Shown here piece after piece: positions 42,806 through 52,178 of a stretch of DNA of 64,000 nt. Source of the DNA: Arthrobacter sp. C2 (GTDB taxonomy: Bacteria > Actinomycetota > Actinomycetes > Actinomycetales > Micrococcaceae); assembly GCA_024207135.1 (NCBI GenBank), contig CP042428.1:3224001-3288000 (forward strand), given 5' to 3'. The position numbers and the translations under genes are program-made. Numbering within the stretch: the stretch's first letter is position 1; each line of letters starts with the position of its first letter. The notes under the pieces were generated by a model, which saw only the letters and a program-made list of their open reading frames with translations, was not told where the DNA came from and made no database searches.

Positions 42806-43630
42806 CTAGCTCTTCCACCACGAGTCAAGGCTGGTGACCGGGGTGGTGCGCTTGTGGCGCGAACGCAGGAACTTCGACTCGATGTTCTGCGCCGCGTCCT
42901 GGGGGATCTCGCGACCTTCAAGGTAGTCGTCGATGTTCTCGTAGGTGATGCCCAGCTCGTCCTCGTCGGTGCGCAGCGGCTGCCCGTCGAGCAGGTCTGC
43001 CGTGGGGACCTTTTCCCACAATTGCCGAGGCGAGCCCAGGTGCCGCAGCAACTCGCGGTTCTGCCGCTTGTTCAGTCCGAATAGCGGCAGGAGGTCCGCT
43101 CCGCCGTCCCCGAACTTCGTGAAGAAGCCGGTAACCGATTCGGCACCGTGGTCGGTGCCGATGACCAGCAGGTTGTCCTCGCCGGCAAGGGTGTACTGGG
43201 CGATCATGCGCATGCGCGCCTTGATGTTGCCCTTGTTGAAATCGGAGACGGGGGTGCCCACGGCCTTGTGGAAGGCGGATTCGAGGCCGTCGACTCCGGC
43301 CTTGACGTTGAAGGTCCGCTCGACGTCGGCGGCCACGAAGTCCAGGGCGGCTTGGGCATCGTCTTCGTCGAGCTGGGTGCCGTAGGGAAGCCGCACGGCC
43401 ACGAACTTGGCATCGGTTCCCGCCGCGCGCAATTCCTCGGCGGCGAGCTGGGCCAGGCGCCCGGCCAGGGTGGAGTCCAGCCCTCCGGAAATGCCCAGCA
43501 CAAACCCATGGGTGTGCGTGGCAACGAGGTACTCCTTGAGGAAATCAATGCGTGCACGGACCTCCGCGGCGGGATCGATCCGGGGCTTGACACCCATTTC
43601 CTTGATGATGACGGCCTGTAGTTCGCGCAT
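42806..43630 (-). CDS. nadE: Ammonia-dependent NAD+ synthetase
   Basis: A 274-residue NadE. The PP-type ATP pyrophosphatase motif SGGLDST is at residues 48-54 ([14 protein letters not shown]), and [33 protein letters not shown] and the C-terminal [12 protein letters not shown] match the family. It amidates NaAD to NAD+ using free ammonia. A glutaminase domain is absent, so it is the short bacterial form. Ammonia from the nearby urease could feed it, but there is no evidence of linkage. Confidence 0.94.
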   Translation of the reverse strand: MRELQAVIIKEMGVKPRIDPAAEVRARIDFLKEYLVATHTHGFVLGISGGLDSTLAGRLAQLAAEELRAAGTDAKFVAVRLPYGTQLDEDDAQAALDFVAADVERTFNVKAGVDGLESAFHKAVGTPVSDFNKGNIKARMRMIAQYTLAGEDNLLVIGTDHGAESVTGFFTKFGDGGADLLPLFGLNKRQNRELLRHLGSPRQLWEKVPTADLLDGQPLRTDEDELGITYENIDDYLEGREIPQDAAQNIESKFLRSRHKRTTPVTSLDSWWKS

Positions 43631-43676
43631 GCCCCAAGCCTATCCCGTCCCCGCGACGAGGCCGCGGGGTGTTTAC

Positions 43677-44129
43677 CTAGACATCGGCTGGAGGCTTGTC
43701 CGGATCCCAGCCGAGGTTCACGGCCATCTTCTTCAGGGATTCGACGGTGGTGGCGTACTCCTCGGTGCTGATTCCCGAGCTGGACTCCTCGCGCATCTCG
43801 TCGACGATCTCGGTCAGCCGGTCCAGCGACACCGCTCCGCGCTCGGTGAGCGTGAAGGTGTGCCCTTCTTCGGCAATCCAGCCCGACTCAACCAGCTCGG
43901 CCAGATGCTCGGACGGGCTGGTCGGCTCGTCCTCGGCCTGTGCCTCGCCGAAGAACGGGGCGAGGGCCGCGGTGAGCTCCCCGCCGGTGGCCGGTCCCAG
44001 CGAGAGGACATTGAGTAATTGCCATTGCCGGCGCGTGACGCCGTGCTCTTCGAGGGAGTTGGCGAACTGCTCGGAAATGAGCGAGTCAACCAATTTAAGC
44101 CAGTAACCCAAAGGGCGAGAATCGGTCAT
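43677..44129 (-). CDS. MarR family winged-helix regulator
   Basis: A 150-residue winged-helix protein: LVDSLISEQFANSLEEHGVT, RRQWQLLNVLSLGPATGGEL, then a charged linker with many Glu and a wing region FTLTERGAVSLDRLTEIVDE. It is short and the HTH resembles MarR proteins. It is divergent from pyrE with a 151-bp region between. No target can be named. Confidence 0.8.
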   Translation of the reverse strand: MTDSRPLGYWLKLVDSLISEQFANSLEEHGVTRRQWQLLNVLSLGPATGGELTAALAPFFGEAQAEDEPTSPSEHLAELVESGWIAEEGHTFTLTERGAVSLDRLTEIVDEMREESSSGISTEEYATTVESLKKMAVNLGWDPDKPPADV

Positions 44130-44280
44130 GTCCCCACCCTAACCCCGGGACCACCTGCCTGTCTGTAGCAGGATCGCGGCACCGCCGGTCCGGACGGGCC
44201 GCGGCGCGGACCTCACGGGCCAGGGGGCATGCGGGCATGGCGAACGCCGGAGGGCCGAACTCCAAACTAGAATTGGGTCC

Positions 44281-44838
44281 ATGACCAACACTGCTGCCCG
44301 CGCACGCCTGCTCGAACTCATCAAGGAACTCGCCGTGGTCCACGGCAAGGTCATCCTTTCCTCCGGCAAGGAGGCCGACTACTACATCGATCTTCGCCGC
44401 ATCACCCTGCACCACGAGGCCGCGCCGCTGGTCGGCCAGGTCATGCTCGACATGCTCGATGCGGCAGGCATCGACTTCACGAACGCCGGAGGCCTGACCA
44501 TGGGCGCCGATCCGGTGGGCACCGCACTGATGCACGCCGCCGGACACAACGGACGTGCGATCGACGCGTTCGTGGTGCGCAAGGCACAGAAGTCCTACGG
44601 CATGGGCCGCCAGGTCGAGGGGCCCTCGGTCGAGGGCCGCAACGTCGTCGTTCTGGAAGACACCTCGACCACCGGCGGATCCGCGCTGGCCGCCGTCGAG
44701 GGCGTCCGCAAGGCCGGCGGCAACGTCGTTGCCGTGGCAGTGATCGTTGACCGCGACACCGGTTCCAAGGAGCGCATCGAGGCCGAGGCCGGGGTGCCGT
44801 ACCTCTTCGCCTTCGGCAAGGACGAACTGGGGCTTTAA
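44281..44838 (+). CDS. pyrE: Orotate phosphoribosyltransferase
   Basis: A 185-residue PRTase. PRPP-binding motif VVVLEDTSTTGGSALAAVEG is complete, and FVVRKAQKSYGMGRQVEGPS is the OPRTase loop. It makes OMP from orotate and PRPP in pyrimidine synthesis. ATG 44281 is preceded by TAGAAT (44268-44273) with a seven-base gap, a leaderless pattern. It ends at a 26-bp hairpin. Confidence 0.94.
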   Translation: MTNTAARARLLELIKELAVVHGKVILSSGKEADYYIDLRRITLHHEAAPLVGQVMLDMLDAAGIDFTNAGGLTMGADPVGTALMHAAGHNGRAIDAFVVRKAQKSYGMGRQVEGPSVEGRNVVVLEDTSTTGGSALAAVEGVRKAGGNVVAVAVIVDRDTGSKERIEAEAGVPYLFAFGKDELGL

Positions 44839-44860
44839 GGCCGTCCGGGCCGCCGGGCCA

Positions 44861-44915
44861 AAGCCACGCGTCCCGCGGGTTTCACCAAGGGTGGAAACCG
44901 CGGGACGCGTGGCTT
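44861..44915. terminator. Very long hairpin terminator after pyrE
   Basis: Arms 44861-44886 and 44890-44915 pair over 26 bp with two mismatches (AAGCCACGCGTCCCGCGG on the left arm) around a three-base loop. It lies 22 bases after pyrE and 223 bases before ureA, and is the only terminator candidate here. Confidence 0.75.
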
Positions 44916-45138
44916 AAGCCTAGGTCAGCACCGGATTGGGTGCCTTGGCGGGGCCGCCGCCCGTAAACGGGGAACCACGGGTGGACCACGGTGCTGGCGC
45001 GCCGCCCGAATCGGCGGCTGATTGCCGGTTTTCTTCTGCTATTCTTGCGATATCCACGGACCTCCCGGCGCATCTGCCCGCCGGTTGAAGATAACGGGTG
45101 GCGTTTATTATTACCGCTGTTGAGAACTGGAGCCCTAG
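44916..45138 (+). promoter_or_regulatory. Urease operon promoter region
   Basis: TTGAAG (45085-45090), an 18-bp spacer and TATTAC (45109-45114) make the likely promoter. The transcript would start about 45121, giving an 18-base leader containing GGAG before ATG 45139. No nickel or nitrogen regulator site was recognised. Confidence 0.55.
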
Positions 45139-45441
45139 ATGCATTTGACCCCGCGTGAGCACGAAAAACTCATGGTGGTTGTTGCCGCCGATTTGGCGCG
45201 CCGCCGGCAATCCCGCGGACTGCTGCTCAACCACCCCGAGTCCGTCGCCATCATTACCTACGAACTCATTGAAGGTGCCCGGGACGGGCGCACGGTGGCC
45301 GACCTGATGAGCTACGGAACCACGATCCTGACCCGCGAGCAGGTCATGGAGGGGGTCGCCGACATGATTCCCGACGTGCAGGTCGAAGCGACCTTCCCCG
45401 ACGGAACCAAGCTGGTCACCGTCCACAATCCGATTCGCTAG
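45139..45441 (+). CDS. ureA: Urease gamma subunit
   Basis: A 100-residue UreA beginning [20 protein letters not shown], with [20 protein letters not shown] and [10 protein letters not shown] at the end, the complete conserved gamma subunit. It forms the (UreABC)3 holoenzyme that splits urea to ammonia and CO2. The GGAG site is seven bases upstream. ureB follows after 19 bases. Confidence 0.96.
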   Translation: MHLTPREHEKLMVVVAADLARRRQSRGLLLNHPESVAIITYELIEGARDGRTVADLMSYGTTILTREQVMEGVADMIPDVQVEATFPDGTKLVTVHNPIR

Positions 45442-45460
45442 GCATAAGGGAGAGAAGACC

Positions 45461-46036
45461 ATGAAACCGGGAGAATACATCCTGCGTGACGAGCCCGTGC
45501 TCTGCAATTCGGAGCTCGAAACCCGAATCCTGAACCTGGTCAACCACGGGGACCGCCCCATCCAGGTCGGATCGCACTACCACTTCGCCGAGGTCAACCC
45601 GCAGCTGGACCTGGACCGGGTCGCCGCTCGAGGCTTCCGCCTGGACATTCCCGCCGGCACCGCGGTGCGTTTCGAGCCCGGGGACGCCAAGACCGTCCAC
45701 CTGGTCGAATTCGCCGGCCGCCGCCACGTCTACGGATTCCAGGACCGCGTGAACGGGCCGCTGGGCGAAACCATCCCCGCGGTCGAAACCGAGGCCATTG
45801 GCGGTTCCGCCGGCATCAACCCGGTGACCGAAGCGGAAATCATTTCCGACTACGACATCGACCTGCCGAACCTGGGCCGCGAATCGGTCGGCTTCCACAC
45901 CGACTTCGGCGTCGACGATGTCGACGAATCCCTGCCGCCGCACCCCGACGAGGTGCGCCGCGCCACCGAAGAAAGCGAAAAGGCGGAAGCCGAGTCGGCT
46001 TCGAAGGACGAGACGAAGGAGGAAGACCAGGCATGA
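45461..46036 (+). CDS. ureB: Urease beta subunit with long acidic C-terminal extension
   Basis: A 191-residue UreB. Residues 1-102 are the standard beta subunit: [53 protein letters not shown] and [17 protein letters not shown]. UreB is usually about 100-125 residues, so roughly 85 are extra. The tail (from about 103) contains a patterned region ending in [20 protein letters not shown], highly acidic and probably disordered. Function of the tail unknown; it could bind nickel chaperones or affect assembly. It overlaps ureC by four bases. Confidence 0.93.
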   Translation: MKPGEYILRDEPVLCNSELETRILNLVNHGDRPIQVGSHYHFAEVNPQLDLDRVAARGFRLDIPAGTAVRFEPGDAKTVHLVEFAGRRHVYGFQDRVNGPLGETIPAVETEAIGGSAGINPVTEAEIISDYDIDLPNLGRESVGFHTDFGVDDVDESLPPHPDEVRRATEESEKAEAESASKDETKEEDQA

Positions 46037-47745
46037 GCTTCGAGATGAGCCGCAAGCACTATGCGGAAATGTACGGTCCGACCACCGGGGACGCCATTCG
46101 CCTGGCAGACACCGAGCTGCTGGCCGAGATCGAGCACGATTACACCAACTACGGCGACGAGGTCGTCTTCGGCGGCGGCAAGGTCATCCGCGACGGCATG
46201 GGCCAAAACGGACAGCTGACCCGCGACCAGGACATCCCGGACACCGTCATCACCAACGTGGTGGTGCTGGACTACACCGGCATCTACAAGGCCGACGTGG
46301 CCCTGCGCGACGGGCACATCTTCAAGATCGGCAAGGCCGGCAACCCGGACATCACCAACGGGGTCAACATCACCATCGGTGCGGCCACCGACATCATTGC
46401 CGGCGAGCACAAGATCCTCACCGCCGGCGCGATCGACACCCACATCCACTTCGTGAGCCCCGACCAGATCCCGGTGGCGCTGGCCTCCGGCGTCACCACC
46501 ATGATCGGCGGCGGCGCCGGGCCCTCCGACGCCTCCAAGGCGACCACCGTGACCCCCGGCCCGTGGCACATTGCCCGGATGCTGCAGGCCGTGGAAAACC
46601 TGCCGATGAACATCGGCTTCCTGGGCAAGGGCCATGCCAGCGCGCGAGCACCGCTGGCCGAGCAGATCAGGGCCGGAGCCATCGGCCTGAAGATCCACGA
46701 GGACTGGGGAGCAACCCATTCCTCGATCGACAACTCCCTGAAGATCGCCGACGAATTCGACGTGCAGATCGCCATCCACGCCGACACCCTGAATGAGTGC
46801 GGCTTCGTCGAGGACACCATTGCGGCCATCGACGGACGCGTCATCCACACCTTCCACACCGAGGGCGCGGGCGGCGGGCACGCACCTGACATCATCCGCA
46901 TGGCGGGCCTGCCCAACGTGCTGCCGGCCTCCACCAACCCCACCCTGCCGTACACGAACAACACCGTGGACGAGCACCTGGACATGCTCATGGTGGCCCA
47001 CCACCTCAACGCGGACATCCCCGAGGACGTGGCCTTTGCCGACTCGCGCATCCGCGCCGAGACCATCGCCGCGGAGGACGTCCTGCATGACTTGGGCGTG
47101 TTCTCCATGACCTCCTCCGATTCCCAGGCCATGGGCCGCGTCGGGGAGACGGTGCTGCGCACCTGGCAGGTCGCCGACGCCATGAAGCGCCAGCGCGGCA
47201 AGCTGGAGGGCGACCCGGAGGTCGGGGACAACTTCCGGATCAAGCGCTTCGTGGCGAAGTACACCATCAACCCGGCCATCGCCCACGGCATCGCCGATTC
47301 CATCGGCAGCATCGAGGAAGGCAAGTTCGCCGACCTGGTGCTCTGGGATCCCGCGTTCTTCGGCGTGAAGCCGGACATGGTGATCAAGGGCGGGTTGATC
47401 GTGCAGTCGCTGATGGGCGACGCGAACGGCTCGATCCCCACCCCGCAGCCGCGCACGCTGCGCGAGAACTTCGGTGCGCTGGGCACAGCGGTGCACCACT
47501 CCTCGATCACCTTCCTGTCCCAGGCCGCGATCGAGGAGGGCGTTCCCGAGCGCCTGCGGCTGCGCAAGGTCATCCGCCCGGTGTCGGGGATCCGCTCGCT
47601 GACCAAGGCAGACATGAAGTTCAACGGGGAAACCCCGGACATCCAGGTCGACCCGCAGACCTACCAGGTCACCGTCGACGGCGTGCTGGCCACCTGCGAG
47701 CCCTCCAGCGTGCTGCCCATGGCCCAGCGCTACTTCCTCTTCTAA
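46033..47745 (+). CDS. ureC: Urease alpha (catalytic) subunit
   Basis: A 570-residue UreC whose numbering matches Sporosarcina pasteurii. Nickel ligands H137/H139 (THIH), carbamylated K220 (GLKIHEDW), H249 and H275, and D363 (SDSQAMG) are all present. The flap reads MLMVAHHL, so residue 322, Cys in most ureases, is Ala; the catalytic H323 remains. It converts urea and water to ammonia and carbamate. ATG 46033 overlaps ureB (ATGA). Confidence 0.96.
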   Translation: MSFEMSRKHYAEMYGPTTGDAIRLADTELLAEIEHDYTNYGDEVVFGGGKVIRDGMGQNGQLTRDQDIPDTVITNVVVLDYTGIYKADVALRDGHIFKIGKAGNPDITNGVNITIGAATDIIAGEHKILTAGAIDTHIHFVSPDQIPVALASGVTTMIGGGAGPSDASKATTVTPGPWHIARMLQAVENLPMNIGFLGKGHASARAPLAEQIRAGAIGLKIHEDWGATHSSIDNSLKIADEFDVQIAIHADTLNECGFVEDTIAAIDGRVIHTFHTEGAGGGHAPDIIRMAGLPNVLPASTNPTLPYTNNTVDEHLDMLMVAHHLNADIPEDVAFADSRIRAETIAAEDVLHDLGVFSMTSSDSQAMGRVGETVLRTWQVADAMKRQRGKLEGDPEVGDNFRIKRFVAKYTINPAIAHGIADSIGSIEEGKFADLVLWDPAFFGVKPDMVIKGGLIVQSLMGDANGSIPTPQPRTLRENFGALGTAVHHSSITFLSQAAIEEGVPERLRLRKVIRPVSGIRSLTKADMKFNGETPDIQVDPQTYQVTVDGVLATCEPSSVLPMAQRYFLF

Positions 47746-47774
47746 ACCGACGGCGAGAACAACCAAGGAGTTTC

Positions 47775-48248
47775 ATGATCATCGAGCAGCTATCGGGGAA
47801 CAAGAAAGATGTTCCCGCGGCCGAGCTGGCGAAGCTGCACGAGGAAAAAGTCGTGCTGCCCTCGTCGGCACTGGTCAAGCGCATCCAGCGCGTCACCACC
47901 GACCACGGGCGGGAGCTGGGCATCCGCCTGGCCCCGGGACCCGACCTGGCCGACGGGGACATCCTGTTCCGCAACGAGCAGGAGATCATCACGATCTCGG
48001 TGCTGCCCACCGACGTGTTGGTCATTGCCCCGGGATCCGTCTTCGAGATGGGGCAGGTCGCGCACGCGCTGGGCAACCGGCACCTGCAGGCCCAGTTCTT
48101 CGACGCGGATTCCGACTACGGGACGGCGGTGATGGTGGTGCAGTACGACCACACCGTGGAGGACTTCCTCAAGCACCACCACACGCCGTACCAGCGCCAG
48201 GAACGCGTGATGCCGGTGCCGTTCCGCCATGCCGAACACACCCACTAG
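47775..48248 (+). CDS. ureE: Urease accessory protein UreE
   Basis: A 157-residue nickel metallochaperone. The N-terminal domain (VVLPSSALVKRIQRVTTDHG, LGIRLAPGPDLADGDILFRN) and the C-terminal nickel domain (VAHALGNRHLQAQFFDADSD) are clear. The terminal tail is short (FRHAEHTH), with few histidines compared with Klebsiella UreE. It delivers nickel to the UreDFG-apoenzyme complex. It overlaps ureF by 20 bases. Confidence 0.94.
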   Translation: MIIEQLSGNKKDVPAAELAKLHEEKVVLPSSALVKRIQRVTTDHGRELGIRLAPGPDLADGDILFRNEQEIITISVLPTDVLVIAPGSVFEMGQVAHALGNRHLQAQFFDADSDYGTAVMVVQYDHTVEDFLKHHHTPYQRQERVMPVPFRHAEHTH

Positions 48249-48930
48249 GCAGGCGGCGGGGCACCTGCTCACGCTGCTGCAACTGACCGACTCGGCGCTG
48301 CCCACCGGCGCATTCAGCCACTCCATGGGCCTGGAAAGCTACCTATCCACCCGGGCGGTGCACGACGAGGCCAGCTTCACGCTGTGGCTGGAGAAGTTCC
48401 TGTCCCAGTCGCTGGCCTACACCGACGGACTCACCGTGCGCCTCGCCCACGAGGCCGCCGGGGGAGAAGCGCTGGCGCGCCTCGATGCGCTGGTGACCGC
48501 CGCGGCGGTGCCCCGGCAGATCCGCGAGGCCGGGGTGAAGATGGGTGCACGCATGCTGCACGTGGCCACCAGCGTCTTCCCCACGCCCGAACTGGAAGCG
48601 TACCGCCTGCAGGTGGAGTCAGGGGCGTGCTCAGGACATCCGGGCATCGCCTTCGCCCTGGGCGCGAAAGGCGCCGGCGCCCCGTGCGCCGACACCGTGG
48701 CCGCCTACCTGTTCTCCACCATCACCTCGCTGACGCAGAACGCGATCCGCGGCATCCCGATCGGGCAGAACGCCGGGCAGCGGGTGCTGCGGGCCATGCA
48801 CACCCCGGTGCTGGCGGCCGTGGAGACGATCTTCACCCTGGACGAGGAAGACCTGGGCGCGGCGGCGCCGGGCCTGGAAATAGCGCAGATGCGCCACGAA
48901 CACTTGCGCGCCCGCATGTTCATGTCCTGA
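48229..48930 (+). CDS. ureF: Urease accessory protein UreF
   Basis: A 233-residue Ure[38 protein letters not shown] and a C-terminal RMFMS. The helical all-alpha fold and [15 protein letters not shown] motif are diagnostic. UreF acts with UreD as a GTPase-activating scaffold for UreG. Its ATG lies inside ureE; ureG follows 46 bases later. Confidence 0.93.
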   Translation: MPNTPTRQAAGHLLTLLQLTDSALPTGAFSHSMGLESYLSTRAVHDEASFTLWLEKFLSQSLAYTDGLTVRLAHEAAGGEALARLDALVTAAAVPRQIREAGVKMGARMLHVATSVFPTPELEAYRLQVESGACSGHPGIAFALGAKGAGAPCADTVAAYLFSTITSLTQNAIRGIPIGQNAGQRVLRAMHTPVLAAVETIFTLDEEDLGAAAPGLEIAQMRHEHLRARMFMS

Positions 48931-48976
48931 CCGGACGGACACGCGGGGCGCGAAACCCACGACAGTAAGGAAGTGC

Positions 48977-49591
48977 ATGATGGAACCGATTTGCATTGGC
49001 ATCGGAGGCCCCGTGGGAGCGGGCAAGACCCAGCTCATCGAGCGGATCACCCGGCGGCTGAACGACGAGGTGTCGATGGCCGCGATCACCAACGACATCT
49101 ACACCATCGAGGACGCCAAGATCCTGGCGGCCAACGGCGTGCTGCCGCTGGATCGGATCGTCGGCATCGAGACCGGCGGCTGCCCGCACACCGCGATCCG
49201 CGAGGACACCTCGATGAACTCCGCGGCCATCGAGGAGCTCAAGGCCAAGCACCCGGATTTGCAGATCATCTTCGTCGAATCCGGGGGAGACAACCTCTCG
49301 GCGACGTTCTCCCCGGAGCTGGTGGACTTCTCCGTCTACATCATCGACGTGGCCCAGGGCGAGAAGATCCCGCGCAAGGCCGGCCAGGGCATGATCAAGT
49401 CGGATTTGTTCATCATCAACAAGACCGACCTGGCCCCGTACGTGGGTGCCGACCTGTCGGTGATGGAGCGCGACTCCAAGGAGTTCCGCGGGGACAAGCC
49501 GTTCTGCTTCACCAACCTCAAGACCGACGAGGGACTGGACACCGTGATCGACTGGCTCAAGCACGAGGTGCTGATGCTGGATCTGGGCTAG
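48977..49591 (+). CDS. ureG: Urease accessory GTPase UreG
   Basis: A 204-residue SIMIBI GTPase. The P-loop is GPVGAGKT at residues 11-18, [19 protein letters not shown] and [17 protein letters not shown] include the CPH nickel-binding motif, and [16 protein letters not shown] holds the guanine-specificity NKTD. GTP hydrolysis drives nickel insertion. AAGGAAG precedes ATG 48977. ureD starts six bases after its stop. Confidence 0.96.
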   Translation: MMEPICIGIGGPVGAGKTQLIERITRRLNDEVSMAAITNDIYTIEDAKILAANGVLPLDRIVGIETGGCPHTAIREDTSMNSAAIEELKAKHPDLQIIFVESGGDNLSATFSPELVDFSVYIIDVAQGEKIPRKAGQGMIKSDLFIINKTDLAPYVGADLSVMERDSKEFRGDKPFCFTNLKTDEGLDTVIDWLKHEVLMLDLG

Positions 49592-49596
49592 GGCCA

Positions 49597-50493
49597 ATGG
49601 CACCGAAAATGGCCGAACAGCCGGCGATCCGGGAGCTGGGCCCCTCGCCCTTTGAAGGAACCAAGCTCGTCGGCGAGCTGCGCCTGCAGGTGGGCACGCG
49701 CGCCGGCAAGGCCATCGCCACGCGGCAGTACCACCAGGGCGCGCTGCGGATCCTGCGCCCGCACTACCTCGATGACACCGCCCAGGTCTGCTACACCATC
49801 GTGAATCCCGGCGGCGGGTACCTGGGCGGGGACAACTACGGCATCGAGGTCTCGGTGGACGAGGGCACCTCGCTGCTGCTGACCACCCAGTCGGCGACCA
49901 AGGTCTACAAGACCCCGGGGAGCTTTGCCCGCCAGGACATGGTGGTGCGCCTGGGGCCGGGCGCGGTGCTCGAATACGTGCCCGACCAGCTCATTGCCTA
50001 CCGCGGGGCCAGCTACCGGCAGTTCACGCGGGTGGACATGCACCAGGACTCCAGCCTGCTGTTCTGCGAGGTGCTCACCCCCGGGTGGAGCCCGGATGGG
50101 AAGCTCTTCCGCTACGACGAGGTGCGCCTGCGCACCGAGGTCAGCGTGGGAGGCAAGCTCGCGGTGCTGGACAACCTGCTGGTGCGGCCCGGGGAGGACT
50201 CGCTGGATTCGCTGCTTTTCCTGCAGGATTTCACGCACGTGGGCATGCTGCTGGCCATCGATGCGAAGATCGGGGCGTCGGATGTCGAGCGCATCCGCGA
50301 GCTGGCCTACCGCATGGGGGAAGCGCAGCGCACGCCGGTGCACCTGGGCATCAGCCAGGTGCCGGGCCCGGGCGTCGCGGTGCGGGCACTGTCGAACTCC
50401 ACCGAGGCCATCAATGCGGTCCTGATGGCCGTGGTTGACGAGCTTCGCCTCCACCTGAGGGGCCAAAAGGCACTGAACCTGCGCAAGTACTAG
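49597..50493 (+). CDS. ureD: Urease accessory protein UreD
   Basis: A 298-residue UreD (UreH). Conserved sections are RILRPHYLDDTAQVCYTIVN, PGGGYLGGDNYGIEVSVDEG, TTQSATKVYKTPGSFARQD and LEYVPDQLIAYRGASYRQFT. UreD forms the platform for UreF and UreG on apo-urease. ATG 49597 was used; ATG 49609 is an alternative. The ureABCEFGD order is complete, but no nickel permease gene is within the operon. Confidence 0.93.
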   Translation: MAPKMAEQPAIRELGPSPFEGTKLVGELRLQVGTRAGKAIATRQYHQGALRILRPHYLDDTAQVCYTIVNPGGGYLGGDNYGIEVSVDEGTSLLLTTQSATKVYKTPGSFARQDMVVRLGPGAVLEYVPDQLIAYRGASYRQFTRVDMHQDSSLLFCEVLTPGWSPDGKLFRYDEVRLRTEVSVGGKLAVLDNLLVRPGEDSLDSLLFLQDFTHVGMLLAIDAKIGASDVERIRELAYRMGEAQRTPVHLGISQVPGPGVAVRALSNSTEAINAVLMAVVDELRLHLRGQKALNLRKY

Positions 50494-51014
50494 GGCGTGC
50501 GCCCCACGGGCCAAGGCCGACAGCCCGCCACTCGGAGCGCGGGGAGGTTGCGCGGGGAGCCAGATTCGTGCTCTCCCGCCGCGCGCAAGGTTCGGGTTTG
50601 CCGACCGGCCCCTGTGCCCGGCACGCCCCCAAGTTTGGTCGTGCCGAGTACACGGGCGATCGTCCTGAAACCGCCGCGGTTCCCGCTTGCGGATGCCAAG
50701 TGGAGCCTTGGTATTAAATTCCAATTGAGGAATATATCCATGGTCCGGACATCCCATGATGCCGCGGGGCCGAGGCTCTCGGTGGCCAGATGTCAAGATC
50801 GAGACGTCTGGCATTCGACCGCTGGCCGCCACCCAAATATCAACATAGCTGACGCGGCAAGCAAAAATGCCCGAACTTCCGGTTCTCGAACAACCCCGAA
50901 CAAAGCCGAATTGTCCGAACGGGTCGTCACAACGTTCCTAGTGGGGCAGCCGGATGCCTAAGATTGCAGGTGACGCATGGCGCGGGATGCGCGCCCGTGG
51001 CCGAAGAGGACCAA
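50494..51014. other. 521-bp intergenic region with dyad, no gene recognised
   Basis: No coding sequence seen. A dyad GCCAGATGTC (50785-50794) and GACGTCTGGC (50803-50812) has 9 of 10 matching positions around an eight-base spacer. A TAAGAT box at 50959-50964 is the most likely -10 of the downstream gene. An AT-rich patch lies at 50710-50738. No terminator with U-tract was found after ureD. Confidence 0.5.
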
Positions 51015-52133
51015 ATGACTGACCAACCCCGCGCAGTGGACGCCCCTATGGGTGCGTATGACGAAATTGCGCAGGACCTGCAGCAATTGCGCTTCGCCGC
51101 TGGCGACGTTTCCTACGCCGAGATCGTTCGACGCATTGCCGCCCACCGGGAACGCAACGGCGTGGACGCCGGCAATGCCCGTCCCGCCCGCACCACCGTC
51201 TATGACGCCTTCCGGACCGGACGGACCCGGGTCAACCCCCATCTTGTCGGCGAAATCGCCCGCGTCCTGGAGGCCTCCGAAATCGAGTCCGCACAATGGG
51301 AGGAACGGTGCCTTCTCGCCAGAAGGAACCTGCCAGCGGCACCGGCCGTGACGCCTGAACCGGACGTCTTGCCTGAACCGGCTCAGTCGGACCCTCGGCC
51401 CGCGGTGGTCGAAACGGCGGCTCCGGCCAATGGCCGGAAGTTTATGCTGGTTTTGGCATGCATCGGATTAAACGTCCTGGGGTTCACGCTCGTGGCCAGG
51501 TTGGGGCTGCCGCTCTACTTCGACATGGTGGGCACGGCGATAGCCGCAATCGCGCTTGGCCCCTGGGCGGGCGTGGCGGTGGGGTTGTCAACGAACGCCA
51601 TTGGCCTGGGCATCACCGACTCCTCGTCGATTGCCTTCGCGCTGGTCAACGTCGTCGGCGCCCTGGTGTGGGGGTACGGGGCACGCAGCCTCCGGCTGTG
51701 CCGGACCTTCCCCGGATACCTGTTGCTCAATGTCCTGGTCGCCCTCAGCTGTTCGGTGGTCGCAACCGCGTTGCTGCTCCTGCTGTTCAACGGCGGAACC
51801 GGCCACGCCTCGGAGCACACGACCCGGAACCTCGCCCAGATGGGCAATCCCCTGTCCGTGGCCGTCCTGGGATCGAATGTGGTTCATTCGTTGGCCGACA
51901 AACTGCTGACCGGCTTCATTGTCCTTGGCGCGCTGGGTGCCGTGCGGCGATGGATCGAGGTTCCGTTCTACGACAACCTGAGTGCGGACGTGATGCTCCA
52001 CGTAAAGGCGATCGGCAACCCCGTCCGCGGTGCCGGGCATGGTTCCCGCCCATTGCCCGCCAACCTGGCGGTCAATGGGCCGGTGCCCGGGACCCGGAGG
52101 GGCTTCTCGAAACAGGCCCCCGATTCACCGTGA
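51015..52133 (+). CDS. HTH-ECF-S-like membrane protein, candidate one-component membrane regulator
   Basis: A 372-residue protein with an unusual composition. Residues 1-95 resemble the small actinobacterial HTH/XRE-like N-termini: DLQQLRFAAGDVSYAEIVRR, ARTTVYDAFRTGRTRVNPHL, GEIARVLEASEIESAQWEER. A Pro/Glu linker follows, then five to six hydrophobic segments (about 135-310): FMLVLACIGLNVLGFTLVAR, LPLYFDMVGTAIAAIALGPW, AGVAVGLSTNAIGLGI. This core resembles S components of ECF transporters, with no ATPase or T component nearby. I suggest a membrane-embedded ligand sensor that regulates DNA directly; this is inference. ATG 51015 has AGAGGA upstream; in-frame GTG 50970 and TTG 50964 are alternatives. 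Confidence 0.6.
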   Translation: MTDQPRAVDAPMGAYDEIAQDLQQLRFAAGDVSYAEIVRRIAAHRERNGVDAGNARPARTTVYDAFRTGRTRVNPHLVGEIARVLEASEIESAQWEERCLLARRNLPAAPAVTPEPDVLPEPAQSDPRPAVVETAAPANGRKFMLVLACIGLNVLGFTLVARLGLPLYFDMVGTAIAAIALGPWAGVAVGLSTNAIGLGITDSSSIAFALVNVVGALVWGYGARSLRLCRTFPGYLLLNVLVALSCSVVATALLLLLFNGGTGHASEHTTRNLAQMGNPLSVAVLGSNVVHSLADKLLTGFIVLGALGAVRRWIEVPFYDNLSADVMLHVKAIGNPVRGAGHGSRPLPANLAVNGPVPGTRRGFSKQAPDSP

Positions 52134-52178
52134 ACCGTCTCCCCGTCCGGGACCTGTCCGCCGGGCGGCATGCTGGGT

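Noticed and set aside
45850-47766. A 638-codon minus-strand frame opposite ureC
   Set aside because: ureC is certain; the antisense frame has shadow composition (His/Gln/Gly/Val/Asp-rich) and no recognisable motif.
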